From: Bacillota bacterium
GTDB lineage: Bacteria; Bacillota; Clostridia; Oscillospirales; Ruminococcaceae
Length of the DNA: 64,000 nucleotides
NCBI GenBank assembly: GCA_023388515.1
Contig: JAEWGD010000036.1
Coordinates: forward strand, 62,001 to 126,000
Direction: 5' to 3'
Position numbers and translations under genes: made by a program. Positions 53,968 to 63,945 of the stretch are shown here, piece after piece (position 1 is the first letter of the stretch; each line of letters starts with the position of its first letter). The notes beneath the pieces are model-generated. The model was not told the DNA's origin and ran no database searches. It saw only the letters and a program-made list of their open reading frames with translations.

Positions 53968-54569
53968 TATGTTTTTCTCCTTAATCCTAGCTTTGTTTTT
54001 CCTAATATATGCAAATATTTATTATAAGCTTCAACTGTATGTCTTGGCAAATAAGCACCTTTTTTAACCGTGCTGTCAATTGAATAAGCCATCGCTTCAA
54101 ACATTGCATTATTTATATCTAAATATGCAAGCTTTCTCATTTTCCCCAAATCCTTGTAGTCCCTATCTATTGAAATCAAATCAGCAAGATAAACAATTTC
54201 CTCGAATCTTGTCATACCTGCATGAGCGATCGTATGAAATCTTATAGCATTAAGTATCTCGCTATCTGTAACCCCTAATTCGTCCCTAACATAAACAGCA
54301 CCAGCAATTGCGTGCCACAAAGGTTTTGACATTAATTCTAATTCGTCAATCTCAAATTGACTATTCTCAATTAGTTTATGCTGTTCATCAAATGGTGATT
54401 CCTTACACACATCGTGCATTAGCCCTGTAAGATATGCTTTTTCGGTATCTTCACCATAAATCTTAGCTAACTTCACACATTCTGTTGCAACATTAAGTGA
54501 ATGTACATATCTTTTTTTTGATAATCGCTGTTCAAGAAAAGCCTCTAGCTCTTTTATATCTCTATCCAA
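53967..54569 (-). CDS. yqeK: YqeK-family HD phosphohydrolase
   Basis: 200 residues, an HD-domain protein. Metal ligands are in YVHSLNVATECVKLA (His), LTGLMHDVCKE (His-Asp), LWHAIAGAVYV (His) and IRFHTIAHAGMTRFEEIVYLADL (His and Asp). YqeK of Gram-positives hydrolyses diadenosine tetraphosphate (Ap4A) symmetrically. It lies 44 bases after nadD and overlaps the LCP gene by one base. Confidence 0.94.
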   Translation of the reverse strand: MDRDIKELEAFLEQRLSKKRYVHSLNVATECVKLAKIYGEDTEKAYLTGLMHDVCKESPFDEQHKLIENSQFEIDELELMSKPLWHAIAGAVYVRDELGVTDSEILNAIRFHTIAHAGMTRFEEIVYLADLISIDRDYKDLGKMRKLAYLDINNAMFEAMAYSIDSTVKKGAYLPRHTVEAYNKYLHILGKTKLGLRRKT

Positions 54570-54613
54570 AAAATCACCTCTGTAAAATAAATTAATTGTT
54601 TGAATTTGTTTTT

Positions 54614-55219
54614 TTACTGTTCAGCAGAATACAAATTCTTCAATCTTATATATTTTACAACTTTTTTACCCAAATAGCAAGAATAATCTTCATTATTTTT
54701 AATTTTCTTTCTTATTTCAGTGGACGACAACTCAATCGGTCTTGCGTCAATCACATTTATCACACCAAAAGCTGATAAAATCTCTGCTTTTTTATAAAGC
54801 ATCTTCAAGTCATCTTTCTGACGGGAAACAATAGCAAGCGTTACATTTTTTAATATATCATCAAATCTAAACCAAGTATCAAAGCTTAACAGCATATCAC
54901 TACCCAACAGCAAAAAAAGCTTATCATCTGGATAAACCTCCCTGAAGTGTCTTATCGTATAAACCGTATAGCTTACATCTTCCTTTTGGAGTTCGTAATC
55001 GCTGACCTCAAAGCCCTCAATATCAGCTACAGCAAGCCTACACATCTCAAACCTGTCCTCATTGCTCTCAAATTCGTCCCCATCCTTATGTGGTGGATTA
55101 TTCGACGGAACAAAGATAACCTTATCAAGGCATAACTCATCCCTTGCAACCTTTGCAAGATTAATATGTCCATTGTGTATCGGATTAAAGCTTCCCCCAA
55201 AAATTCCAATATTGCTCAT
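54614..55219 (-). CDS. nadD: Nicotinate-nucleotide adenylyltransferase
   Basis: 201 residues, the normal length. Nucleotidyl-transferase motif GIFGGSFNPIHNGHINLAK (HxGH type) is at the N-terminus. VIFVPSNNPPHK follows for nicotinate-ribotide binding, and SSTEIRKKIKNNEDY for ATP at the C-terminus. It makes deamido-NAD. Its ATG overlaps the stop of yhbY by one base and yqeK follows. Confidence 0.97.
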   Translation of the reverse strand: MSNIGIFGGSFNPIHNGHINLAKVARDELCLDKVIFVPSNNPPHKDGDEFESNEDRFEMCRLAVADIEGFEVSDYELQKEDVSYTVYTIRHFREVYPDDKLFLLLGSDMLLSFDTWFRFDDILKNVTLAIVSRQKDDLKMLYKKAEILSAFGVINVIDARPIELSSTEIRKKIKNNEDYSCYLGKKVVKYIRLKNLYSAEQ

Positions 55220-55506
55220 TATAGTTTTATTACAGGCTCCTTTATATTTTTTTTGTAAAGCACAAGTTTGCTTCCAATAACCTGTACAATCTCAGAATTT
55301 GTTTTCTCTGCCAACTCCTCAGCTGCCTGTTTTGCATTATAGCTTGAATTGTCAAGCACCTTTATTTTAACAATTTCACGCACCTTTATAGCGTCTTCAA
55401 CCTGTTGTACTAATGTATCTGGAATACCACCCTTACCTATTTGAAAAATAGTATCAGTTGTGCTTGCAATTCCTCTTAGTTTAGCTCTTTGTTTACTTGT
55501 TAACAT
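55219..55506 (-). CDS. yhbY: YhbY-family CRM-domain RNA-binding protein
   Basis: 95 residues, a single CRM domain: LTSKQRAKLRGIASTTDTIF, then QIGKGGIPDTLVQQVEDAIK containing the GxxG loop, and EIVKIKVLDNSS. It binds ribosome precursors, probably helping 50S assembly. It starts the yhbY-nadD-yqeK part of the operon, 97 bases after rdgB. Confidence 0.95.
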   Translation of the reverse strand: MLTSKQRAKLRGIASTTDTIFQIGKGGIPDTLVQQVEDAIKVREIVKIKVLDNSSYNAKQAAEELAEKTNSEIVQVIGSKLVLYKKNIKEPVIKL

Positions 55507-55603
55507 AAATTCTCCTTTAATAATATGAGTTTAATGAGAAAACTTAAAGGCTTTTACCTCTCCAGATTCTCCGCAAGCTTTTGAGAAAAACTTGACCAAA
55601 ACT

Positions 55604-56188
55604 TTATTCATTCAGCAATGCAATAAACTTTTTCAATGCATTTGCCCTATGACTAACATAATTCTTTTCTTCTGCTGAAATCTCAGCAAATGACTTATCT
55701 CCATACATAAAAACAGGGTCGTATCCAAAACCATTTTCCCCATGAGGTTCAAAACCTATGTAGCCCTCACATTCGCCACGAACAATATTTTCTTCCCCGT
55801 CCTTGTCTATATAGCAAATTACACTCACAAAGCGTGCTGTTCGTTTTTCTATCGGAACGCCCTCAAGTTCTTTCAACAGCTTTGCATATCTCTCTTTATC
55901 CGTAGCATTTTCACCAGCATATCTGCTCGAATAAACTCCAGGAGCTTTGTTGAGATAATCCACCTCAAGCCCACTATCATCGGCAATAACAGCAGTCTTG
56001 CATAGCTGATATATTGCCCTTGCCTTTAATGCAGAGTTCTCCTCAAAAGTTGTTCCCGTTTCATCAACCTCAAGTAATATCCCAGCCTGTGACTGTGAAA
56101 CAACCGTAAATCCTAATGGCTCAAGCATTTCTGATATTTCTTGTAATTTATGATTATTATTTGACGCAAGTACAATTTTATTACTCAT
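55604..56188 (-). CDS. rdgB: XTP/dITP diphosphatase (RdgB/HAM1)
   Basis: 194 residues. Signature regions: IVLASNNNHKLQEISEML, ETGTTFEENSALKARAIYQL, VIADDSGLEVDYLNKAPGVYS and GFGYDPVFMYGDKSFAEIS. It removes deaminated purine triphosphates (XTP, dITP) from the pool. Its start overlaps the ftsY 3' end by eight bases, so both are read from one transcript. Length is normal. Confidence 0.97.
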   Translation of the reverse strand: MSNKIVLASNNNHKLQEISEMLEPLGFTVVSQSQAGILLEVDETGTTFEENSALKARAIYQLCKTAVIADDSGLEVDYLNKAPGVYSSRYAGENATDKERYAKLLKELEGVPIEKRTARFVSVICYIDKDGEENIVRGECEGYIGFEPHGENGFGYDPVFMYGDKSFAEISAEEKNYVSHRANALKKFIALLNE

Positions 56189-57119
56189 CTTCTACTTCCT
56201 CACTGGAATCTGACTTCTCAAACAACGCAGTTACAAAACTCTTTGAGTCGAATGGCTGTAAATCGTCAATTTTTTCGCCCACACCAATGAGCTTTACAGG
56301 TATCCCCAACTCATTCTTAATAGAAATAACAATACCACCCTTAGCAGTTCCATCAAGCTTTGTCAGCACTATTCCTGTAATATTAGCAACTTCCTTGAAC
56401 AACCGTGCCTGATTAACTGCATTCTGTCCAGTTGTAGCATCAAGCACAAGCAGTATTTCCTTTGCACAACCCTCAGCCTGAGTTTCAATAATTCTGTTTA
56501 TCTTTGCAAGTTCATCCATAAGATTTTTCTTATTATGAAGTCGCCCAGCAGTATCGCATATCACAACATCGCATTTCCTAGCCTTAGCTGCCACAATTGC
56601 GTCAAAAATCACTGCCGCAGGGTCAGAGCCTTCAGCATGCTTAATAATGTCTACTCCAGCACGTTCTGTCCAAACTTCAAGTTGGTCAATTGCTGCTGCT
56701 CTGAAAGTATCGGCTGCTGCAACCAAGATTTTTTTGCCATCTTGCTTAAAATTGTGGCACATCTTGCCAATTGTTGTGGTTTTACCAGCACCGTTCACGC
56801 CAATTACAAGTATAACTGACGGTGTAGTAGATAAATCAAGTGCTATGTCATCACCCATCATTTCAGCGACAACTTCTTGTATAAGCCCCATTATTTCTGT
56901 TGGATCGGTAACACCGTATTCCTTGATTTTTTTCCTTAGTGCCTCGCATATCTCAACGGAGGTTTCAACTCCGACATCACTCATAATCATGATTTCCTCA
57001 AGCTGTTCAAAAAGCTCCTCATCGATTTTAGTGAAAGAGTTCACAACTCTTTCTAGCTTTTTGACCATAGAGTTTTTCGTTTTAAGCAACCCTTGTTTTA
57101 TTTTACTAAATATACCCAT
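56181..57119 (-). CDS. ftsY: Signal recognition particle receptor FtsY
   Basis: 312 residues from ATG 57119 ([20 protein letters not shown]), with AAAGGAG upstream. The N domain (about 20-95) is followed by the G domain with P-loop [36 protein letters not shown] and [10 protein letters not shown]. It is short, without the long acidic A region, as usual in Gram-positives. It docks SRP-ribosome complexes to the membrane. In Firmicutes ftsY normally follows smc directly; here a MITE-like element of about 535 bases lies between them. Confidence 0.97.
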   Translation of the reverse strand: MGIFSKIKQGLLKTKNSMVKKLERVVNSFTKIDEELFEQLEEIMIMSDVGVETSVEICEALRKKIKEYGVTDPTEIMGLIQEVVAEMMGDDIALDLSTTPSVILVIGVNGAGKTTTIGKMCHNFKQDGKKILVAAADTFRAAAIDQLEVWTERAGVDIIKHAEGSDPAAVIFDAIVAAKARKCDVVICDTAGRLHNKKNLMDELAKINRIIETQAEGCAKEILLVLDATTGQNAVNQARLFKEVANITGIVLTKLDGTAKGGIVISIKNELGIPVKLIGVGEKIDDLQPFDSKSFVTALFEKSDSSEEVEDE

Positions 57120-57147
57120 AAGCACTCCTTTAGCTTGTTAAATATAG

Positions 57148-57682
57148 TTTTTGTTTTTGTTTTCGTTGTTGTCCTTGATTATGCTTTGTACTATTTGATT
57201 TAGGAAAGCGTGGTTCTTATTTCCCTTGATTTCATTGAATCTACTTTCTGTACGGTTAAATTTAAGTGTGAGTGTTCATTTCTTTGCCCTTAAATTAAAT
57301 TCTGTGGTAAAAGGCAAACCAGAACAATCCTAAACCGATTTTCCGTCGCACATAAAAATCGCCTCCTGAGTATAGTAAATGCGACGGGAAAGCAACTAAT
57401 CAACGTAGCGACCCAAAAGCCAAAACGGTCTTTGTTTTGGTTTTTGGTTGAGCGTGCCTAGCCTCAACGGCGTTGAGTTGCGTTTTTCTTTGGTTCGTTT
57501 CTTTGTACGCACAAAGAAATGAACACCCCCAACTAGATTTAACAATACGGAAAGTAGATGGAGGGAAAGTAAAGAAAACAAGAATCATCCTTTACTTAAT
57601 CAAACAAGCAGAAGTATATTCACTGACAACAAGGCAACTAACAACCAAAGCGAAAACAAAAAGCCCAGCGGCGAATGAGCGA
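57148..57682 (-). mobile_element. MITE-like inverted-repeat element, copy 2
   Basis: About 535 bases between smc and ftsY, inverted relative to copy 1. The core 57319-57528 matches 17882-18091 at 199 of 210 positions with no gaps (hand count). Its outer end (caaaaagcccagcggcgaat, near 57656-57675) matches the left end of copy 1. The two flanks of this copy form an imperfect inverted repeat of about 130 bases that ends in gtgttcatttctttg. Part of the copy 1 terminal repeat (ttgccttttaccacaga) appears at a different place (about 57301-57317), so the flanks have been rearranged. No protein gene is supported. Confidence 0.75.
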
Positions 57683-57701
57683 CCCCTCCATTATAATACT
57701 A

Positions 57702-60700
57702 CTAATTTTCCAAAAAATCAACCTGTTCTAACTTTAATAACTTCGACACCCCATCCTCCTGCATAGTAACACCATATAAGACATTCGCAGCATCCATACT
57801 TCCTCGCCTATGCGTTATAAGAATAAACTGCGTTGATGTGGTAAAATTGCTCAAATATTGTGCGTACTTCATAACATTAGTGTCATCTAGTGCAGCGTCA
57901 ATCTCATCAAGAACACAAAACGGTGATGGTTTTACCGTCAAAATTGCAAAGTAAATCGCAATAGCAACGAACGACTGCTCCCCTCCTGAAAGCGAAATAA
58001 GATTTTTTATAACCTTTCCAGGAGGTGCAACCACAATTTCAATGCCCGACTCCAACACATTATCAGGCTCACAAAGCACTAGCTCTGCCTTGCCACCACC
58101 GAAAAGTTCAACGAAAATTCTTTTGAACTGCTCGTTAATCTTAACAAAACTTTCCACAAAAATTCTTTGCATTTCCTGTGTTAAATCTGCAATGAGTCGT
58201 TCCAATTCACTTTTTGAAGCCTTAACATCATCAAGCTGTTCAGAAAGAAATTGATACCTCTCCGAAACCTCTTTATACTCCTCAATCGCCGAAACATTGA
58301 TATTCCCAAGCGATTTTATGCTGTTTTTCAGTTCATTAAGCTCCCTTTTTGCGTTTACCATATCAGTTATTTTCTCTGCAAAACCCTGTGATTCAGAACG
58401 AGATAACTCATAGCCCTCCCATAATTGAGTTATAATTCCATCATATTCCTTCTGCTTAGATACTTTTCTCTCATCCAATCGACTTTTTTCCTGTAAAAGT
58501 TTTTCTCGCTCGGAATTAATCGACTTCATGCTATTTCTTGTTTCAGTAATACCTTTTTCATGCTCATCACGAATAATACGCAACTTATCAAGCTTTTCAC
58601 CATTATCTGAAACGGTATTCTTCACCTGTTCAATCAGGTTTTTTCGCTCCTCGATAAGCCTTTTCTTTTCGGCAATAATTTTTTCCTGTTCAGCAATTTC
58701 ATTCAGCGACTGCTTATATCTGTTGTCAAAATCAAGCTTATCCTGTTTTAAAGTGATAATCTCACGTTCAATCGCTTCCTTATCCTTTGAAAGCTCCATC
58801 TGCCTAATTTTCAACTCCGAAAGCTTTTCTGCAAACTCTTTTCGTTGTCCTTGCAAGCTTTCATGCCTTCCCTGTTGTCTGGAAATATTCTCCTCAAGAA
58901 CGGCTATTTCATCATCAATAACTGCACGTTCATGCGTTAGCTTTTCCATAAATTCCATGTACCCAGTTCGCTTTTCAGTTAAAACTTTCACCTGTTTTGT
59001 AGCGTTTTCAAGCTGTGTCTGCATTTGCTTTTGCATAGAATTAAGACGTGTGTATTCAGATTGAAATCTTATTTTATCCTCAGTAATGTTTGCCTTTTCC
59101 TCTTTTTCATGCTCAACACAATTTGCAAGCCTTATAGTATCATTCTTTAGCTTGTTAACATTTTTTTCAAGATGCCTTTGATTAGCCGTCAAATCAATTA
59201 TATCATCATTTAACTTATTTATATCGTTTTTCCTCGTAAGAACGCCACTTGAACGAATAGCTGAACCACCCGTAAAAGAGCCTCCTACATTAATTATCTG
59301 TCCATCAAGAGTAACAATTCTAAACTTATAGCCATATTTTTTCGCAATAAAGGTTGCACTATCAATATTATCCGCTACTGCTATTCTTCCAAGTAATGAG
59401 TTTATTATTCCATTATATGCCGAATTAGTTGATATAATTTCACTTGCCATTGCAATAAATCCATCTTCATTGCGTAAATTCCCCTCATTGAACGAATATC
59501 CCTTAACAGATGTTATAGGCAAAAATGTAGCACGTCCAGCTTTTTTCTCCTTTAAAAGCTTAATACAACGCTTTGCAACGCTTTCATCATCAACCACAAT
59601 ATTCTGCAACGCACCACCTAAAGCAGTTTCTATCGCCATTGCATACTTATCCTCAACTTTAATAAGTTGGGCAATAGTTCCATATATACCCTTTATTGAT
59701 GAGCTTCTCGAAAGCTTCATTATTTCCTTAACGCTTACAGCAAAGCCCTCCATGCTATTTTCAAGGTCTATAAGCAGTTTTACCCTCTGCTGTTTTTCTT
59801 TAAGCTTAAGCATAGCCTGTTCAAATTCTTGCTTTTCATCGTCTAGCTTTTTTAATTTATTCTGATAAAGCGACATATAGCCATCAATTTTATTAACTTG
59901 CTCCTGTTCAACCATTGCAAGCTTGTCCATATCCTCTTTAAGTGAATTTATTTCCTTATCATAAACCTGTAATTCCTGTTGCAGCTCATCTTTAAGGGCA
60001 TTTTCCCTATCAATCCGTTCGTCCATCTCCTTAACAGATAATTCAGATGAACTGATATTCATTCTGCACTCACTTTGTTTTATGTAAAGAGCATTAATTC
60101 TGCTTTCAGCATCGTCAAACGACTTACCAACGTCCTCTACTTCAATTTCAATATCAGCAAACTGCTCCGAAACCTCTTTAATCTCTTCAACAAGCTTTAA
60201 CTGGCTTTCTGAAGATTTCACAAGTAGCTGTTCCTGTTTTATTCTGCTTTCCTCAATACTAACAGCTGAATTCTGTTCATCATTTTGCTTTGATTTTATC
60301 GCATCAATAGCGTTTTTACTATGTAAAATATCATTTTCAAATACAGCTATATCCGACATATATTCCAGCGATTTTTTCTCAATCTCAACGGTTTTAGCAC
60401 GAATCCTCTCTATTTCAGCAGAGGTTTCCTGCATCTTTCGATAGCCTTGACGAATTTTTTCTTCTCCCTGTTCAATTTCGCTTTCAACATTGTCATACTG
60501 AGCATCGCAAATAAGAATATCCTCTTGCATTTTCTCAATCTCAGACTTTAATTCATCAAGCCTATTTATAAAAATGGAAATTTCTAACCGCTTTTTCTTA
60601 TCTGAAAGTGCTAGAAATTTTTCAGCCTTTTCCGACTGAATTCTAAGTGGCTCAACACGTCCTTCAAGCTCGCTAACAATGTCATTAAGCCTTAAAATAT

Positions 60701-61259
60701 TCTCCTGTGCCTTAGCAAGCTTTCGTTCTGCCTCCGCTTTTTTATAGCGAAATTTAGATATTCCTGCTGCCTCCTCGAAAATATCTCTACGTTCATCGCT
60801 TTTAGCTCCAACAATTTCAGCAATTCGCCCCTGTCCGATAATTGAGTAGCCATCACGTCCAAGTCCCGTATCCATAAACAGCTCATTAATATCCTTTAGC
60901 CTTACATTTCTTCCATTAATAAGGTATTCGCTATCGCCACTTCTATAAAGCTTTCTAGTAATTCCTACCTCATCATCAGCCACATTAAGCCTGCGTTCTG
61001 AGTTATCAATATTCAGCGTAACAGACGCATATCCAACAGGTTTTCTTGTCATAGTACCGGAAAAAATAACATCCTCCATCTTATTTCCACGCATAGTTTT
61101 TGTTGACTGCTCACCAAGCACCCATCTAACAGCGTCACCAATATTACTCTTTCCGCTACCATTTGGCCCGACAACTGCTGTCAGACCTTTGTCAAAATTA
61201 AGTTTTATTTTATCGGGAAAGGACTTAAATCCTTGCAGTTCCAGTGATTTTAAATACAT
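57702..61259 (-). CDS. smc: Chromosome segregation protein SMC
   Basis: 1185 residues, full length. N-terminal ATPase half with Walker A GPNGSGKSN (31-39) and the Q-loop region. Long coiled coils run about 170-500 and 680-1020. The hinge at about 515-640 has KGIYGTIAQLIKVEDKYAMA and GGSFTGGSAIRSSGVL. The C-terminal head has the signature SLSGGEQSFVAIAIYFAI and Walker B PFCVLDEIDAALDD. SMC, with ScpA and ScpB, compacts and separates chromosomes. It overlaps the radical SAM gene by ten bases. Confidence 0.98.
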   Translation of the reverse strand: MYLKSLELQGFKSFPDKIKLNFDKGLTAVVGPNGSGKSNIGDAVRWVLGEQSTKTMRGNKMEDVIFSGTMTRKPVGYASVTLNIDNSERRLNVADDEVGITRKLYRSGDSEYLINGRNVRLKDINELFMDTGLGRDGYSIIGQGRIAEIVGAKSDERRDIFEEAAGISKFRYKKAEAERKLAKAQENILRLNDIVSELEGRVEPLRIQSEKAEKFLALSDKKKRLEISIFINRLDELKSEIEKMQEDILICDAQYDNVESEIEQGEEKIRQGYRKMQETSAEIERIRAKTVEIEKKSLEYMSDIAVFENDILHSKNAIDAIKSKQNDEQNSAVSIEESRIKQEQLLVKSSESQLKLVEEIKEVSEQFADIEIEVEDVGKSFDDAESRINALYIKQSECRMNISSSELSVKEMDERIDRENALKDELQQELQVYDKEINSLKEDMDKLAMVEQEQVNKIDGYMSLYQNKLKKLDDEKQEFEQAMLKLKEKQQRVKLLIDLENSMEGFAVSVKEIMKLSRSSSIKGIYGTIAQLIKVEDKYAMAIETALGGALQNIVVDDESVAKRCIKLLKEKKAGRATFLPITSVKGYSFNEGNLRNEDGFIAMASEIISTNSAYNGIINSLLGRIAVADNIDSATFIAKKYGYKFRIVTLDGQIINVGGSFTGGSAIRSSGVLTRKNDINKLNDDIIDLTANQRHLEKNVNKLKNDTIRLANCVEHEKEEKANITEDKIRFQSEYTRLNSMQKQMQTQLENATKQVKVLTEKRTGYMEFMEKLTHERAVIDDEIAVLEENISRQQGRHESLQGQRKEFAEKLSELKIRQMELSKDKEAIEREIITLKQDKLDFDNRYKQSLNEIAEQEKIIAEKKRLIEERKNLIEQVKNTVSDNGEKLDKLRIIRDEHEKGITETRNSMKSINSEREKLLQEKSRLDERKVSKQKEYDGIITQLWEGYELSRSESQGFAEKITDMVNAKRELNELKNSIKSLGNINVSAIEEYKEVSERYQFLSEQLDDVKASKSELERLIADLTQEMQRIFVESFVKINEQFKRIFVELFGGGKAELVLCEPDNVLESGIEIVVAPPGKVIKNLISLSGGEQSFVAIAIYFAILTVKPSPFCVLDEIDAALDDTNVMKYAQYLSNFTTSTQFILITHRRGSMDAANVLYGVTMQEDGVSKLLKLEQVDFLEN

Positions 61260-62260
61260 TGATACCCGTCCTCTAACTCACACTCATATTTTTCCAGTTT
61301 GCTGTTAGGTATAATTTTCACACAAATACCCTTTTCTTCAAAGTACATAGCATTGCTTTTTTTATGCCCCAAAGCCTTACTTATACAGTTTGCATTAACG
61401 TTGATATTGTAGCAGTTTTGAGTGTCGTAGTTATTGATTATTTTTTCAATATTATTCCTATAAATCCTGCTTTCAACAATTTCCTTGAATGCTGGGTGAT
61501 AAAATCCTGCAACCATCTCCGTTTCAACTGTTTCAGACGCATGAAGTCCCATTCTGATAACCCTAATCCCATTCCCCTCGAAAAAGCATAGCGTTTCAGC
61601 ACAGATTTCCACAACCTCATCAAAGCCATAAAGCCTATAATCACCAGTTTTATATAGCTCCCCAAGCCTTGTTCCTTTCAGCACAACAACGGGATAAACT
61701 CGCACAGTTTCGGGGTTAAGCCAAGCAATCTTCCTCATTGTTTCATACTCAAATTCAGCCGTACTTTTATATAAGCCGACCATCATCTGCAAGCCAAGCT
61801 CGAAGCCATTTTCCTTTATAAGCCTTGACGAATTCACGACATCTTCAGCACAATGTCCTCTGTCATTCGCAAACAGAACCTCATCAACCATACTTTGAGC
61901 CCCAAGCTCAATTGCAGTAACACCGTAGCTTTTTAGTAGTGCAAGAACTCCTTCATCAATACAGTCAGGACGTGTTGAAATCCTTATCCCCTTAAATCCA
62001 TCTTCACCAACAAATTCATACGCTGACTTCAACAGTTCAAGCATATAACCACGTTCTATTGCAGTAAAGCTTCCTCCAAAAAAAGCAATTTCAGTACCAC
62101 CTTTATCGGAAACCTCTCGCATTGCCTGCTCACATATCTGTGCTACCTTTTCAGCAGTGGGCAAATTTCCCTGTCCACTTATGCTATGCTGATTACAGAA
62201 GCTACACATATTTGGGCAGCCAACATGAGGTACAAAAATTGCGATATTATTGTGTTTCAT
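61250..62260 (-). CDS. Elp3-like radical SAM protein
   Basis: 336 residues. The iron-sulfur cysteines are Cys15, Cys19 and Cys22 (GCPNMCSFCNQ). Then come FFGGSFTAIERGYM, IRISTRPDCID and AIELGAQSMVDEVL, the pattern of the Elp3 radical-SAM half. There is no C-terminal acetyltransferase domain, so it is not a tRNA acetyltransferase. Such proteins sit between rnc and smc in many Clostridia, but their substrate is not known. It overlaps rnc (14 bases) and smc (10 bases), pointing to tight co-translation. Confidence 0.9.
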   Translation of the reverse strand: MKHNNIAIFVPHVGCPNMCSFCNQHSISGQGNLPTAEKVAQICEQAMREVSDKGGTEIAFFGGSFTAIERGYMLELLKSAYEFVGEDGFKGIRISTRPDCIDEGVLALLKSYGVTAIELGAQSMVDEVLFANDRGHCAEDVVNSSRLIKENGFELGLQMMVGLYKSTAEFEYETMRKIAWLNPETVRVYPVVVLKGTRLGELYKTGDYRLYGFDEVVEICAETLCFFEGNGIRVIRMGLHASETVETEMVAGFYHPAFKEIVESRIYRNNIEKIINNYDTQNCYNINVNANCISKALGHKKSNAMYFEEKGICVKIIPNSKLEKYECELEDGYQCI

Positions 62261-62930
62261 AGCCCATTAACTCCAAAGCCTCTTTTGCAGCCATCTGCTC
62301 TGCTTCCTTTTTGCTCTTACCCGTACCCGTACCGATAATATTTGAATTAAGGCAAACTTGAACCTTAAACGCTTTATTATGGTCAGGGCCTGTTTGGTCT
62401 GCAAGAATATACTCAACCTTTTCTTCAGGATTTTTCTGTATAACTTCCTGCAAAATGGTTTTAAAATCGCTGAACGTAGCAAGGTTTTTCTTGTCTATAT
62501 CATCAGGAATAAACCTAAGCACGTGTTTTCTTACAGCCTCAAGTCCACCATCAAGATAAATTGCTGCAATAACTGCCTCAAACGCATCAGCAAGAATTGA
62601 CGGACGCACTCTGCCACCCGTATGCTCCTCGCCTCTGCCTAAAAGCAAATACTCCCCAAGATTTATCTGTTTTGCAAAGCCATGTAGTGACTTCTCACAC
62701 ACCAATGACGCACGAATTTTCGTTAACTCACCCTCTGGCAAATGTGAAAAATGCTCAAACAAATACTGCGACACAACGACTGAAAGCACGCTATCGCCCA
62801 AAAACTCAAGTCTTTCATTGCTATTTCTGGATTTTTTCTTTTCATTCGCATAAGATGAGTGGGAAAGTGCTTCGGTTAAAAGCTGTTTATTTTTAAATTG
62901 ATATTTTACAACATTCTCAAACTCTTCCAT
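62247..62930 (-). CDS. rnc: Ribonuclease III
   Basis: 227 residues. The catalytic signature NERLEFLGDSVLSVVVSQYL has the conserved acidic residues, and the second acidic cluster DAFEAVIAAIYLDGG follows. A C-terminal double-stranded RNA-binding domain (about 155-224) ends GTGKSKKEAEQMAAKEALEL. It processes rRNA precursors and structured mRNAs. It lies 25 bases after plsX. Confidence 0.97.
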   Translation of the reverse strand: MEEFENVVKYQFKNKQLLTEALSHSSYANEKKKSRNSNERLEFLGDSVLSVVVSQYLFEHFSHLPEGELTKIRASLVCEKSLHGFAKQINLGEYLLLGRGEEHTGGRVRPSILADAFEAVIAAIYLDGGLEAVRKHVLRFIPDDIDKKNLATFSDFKTILQEVIQKNPEEKVEYILADQTGPDHNKAFKVQVCLNSNIIGTGTGKSKKEAEQMAAKEALELMGYETQ

Positions 62931-62955
62931 TCTACTCCACTTGACCTACCTTTGC

Positions 62956-63945
62956 TTAGATTTGCTTTAATGTTTCGGTAATTGTGTTTGTAACATTTCC
63001 ATCAACGCAATTTTTCGCCTGTCTTATCGCATTGTAAAACGCCTTAGCATCGGAGCTTCCGTGTGCTTTTATAACAGGCTTTGCAATTCCCATCAACACT
63101 GCTCCACCAACCTCTGAATAGTCCATTTTTTTCTTAAATTCCTTAACCTTTTTCATAAGAAGTAATGCAGCAAGCTTTGAAGTAAAGCCACTCATGAGCA
63201 TATCTTTTAATGTATGCCCAAAAAACGAACCCATTCCCTCATAAAGTTTTAAAGCTATATTGCCCGTAAATCCATCTGATACCACAATATCAAACTTACC
63301 ACTTGGAATTTCACGCGCCTCAATATTTCCACCAAAATTAATAGGAGCTTTCGACAAAAGCTTATACGCTTCAATCTCCAAATCTCTGCCCTTTGTATCC
63401 TCCGACCCAACATTTAATAACCCAACCTTAGGATTTTTTTTACCCATAACCTTCTCCATATAAGCTGAGCCCATAATCGCAAACTGTACAAGCATTTCAG
63501 GGCGACAATCAACGTTTGCACCAGCGTCCATAAGTATAGTATACCCTTTAGAAGTAGGCAATATCGGAGCAAGTGCAGGTCTTTTTATCCCCTTAATTCG
63601 TTTTGCGATAAAGGTTGAGCCTACAACCAATGCACCAGTACTCCCAGCACTAACAAATGCGTCACCCTTATCCTCATACAAAGCCTTTAACCCAACTGCC
63701 ATCGAGCAATCCGACCTTGACTTAATAATCTCCGTCGGCTCTTCATGTATATCAATTACAGATTCTGTATGGATAAATTTCATTCCAGTAAGGCTTATTT
63801 CATTTTCCTCTGCAATCTTTTTTATCATACATTCATTACCGCAAAGAGTCATTTCCACTCCTAGCTTTTCAATCGCCATTGCACTGCCCTTTACAACCTC
63901 AAGAGGAGCGTTGTCACCACCAAATGCATCTATAATAATGTTCAT
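62956..63945 (-). CDS. plsX: Phosphate acyltransferase PlsX
   Basis: 329 residues. Marks: IIIDAFGGDNAPLEVVKGSA, SMAVGLKALYEDKGDAFVSAGSTGALV, TILMDAGANVDCRPEML and VSDGFTGNIALKLYEG. It makes acyl-phosphate from acyl-ACP for phospholipid synthesis. AGGAG precedes the ATG. It is the most upstream complete gene of the plsX-rnc-radical SAM-smc run; the usual partners upstream (rpmF, fapR or acpP) would lie beyond the window end. Confidence 0.97.
   Translation of the reverse strand: MNIIIDAFGGDNAPLEVVKGSAMAIEKLGVEMTLCGNECMIKKIAEENEISLTGMKFIHTESVIDIHEEPTEIIKSRSDCSMAVGLKALYEDKGDAFVSAGSTGALVVGSTFIAKRIKGIKRPALAPILPTSKGYTILMDAGANVDCRPEMLVQFAIMGSAYMEKVMGKKNPKVGLLNVGSEDTKGRDLEIEAYKLLSKAPINFGGNIEAREIPSGKFDIVVSDGFTGNIALKLYEGMGSFFGHTLKDMLMSGFTSKLAALLLMKKVKEFKKKMDYSEVGGAVLMGIAKPVIKAHGSSDAKAFYNAIRQAKNCVDGNVTNTITETLKQI

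Noticed and set aside
58528..59064. 178-residue plus-strand frame opposite smc, and similar shadows elsewhere.
   Set aside because: Low-complexity Ser/Phe/Ile-rich translation that mirrors coiled-coil codons of SMC; no start signals.
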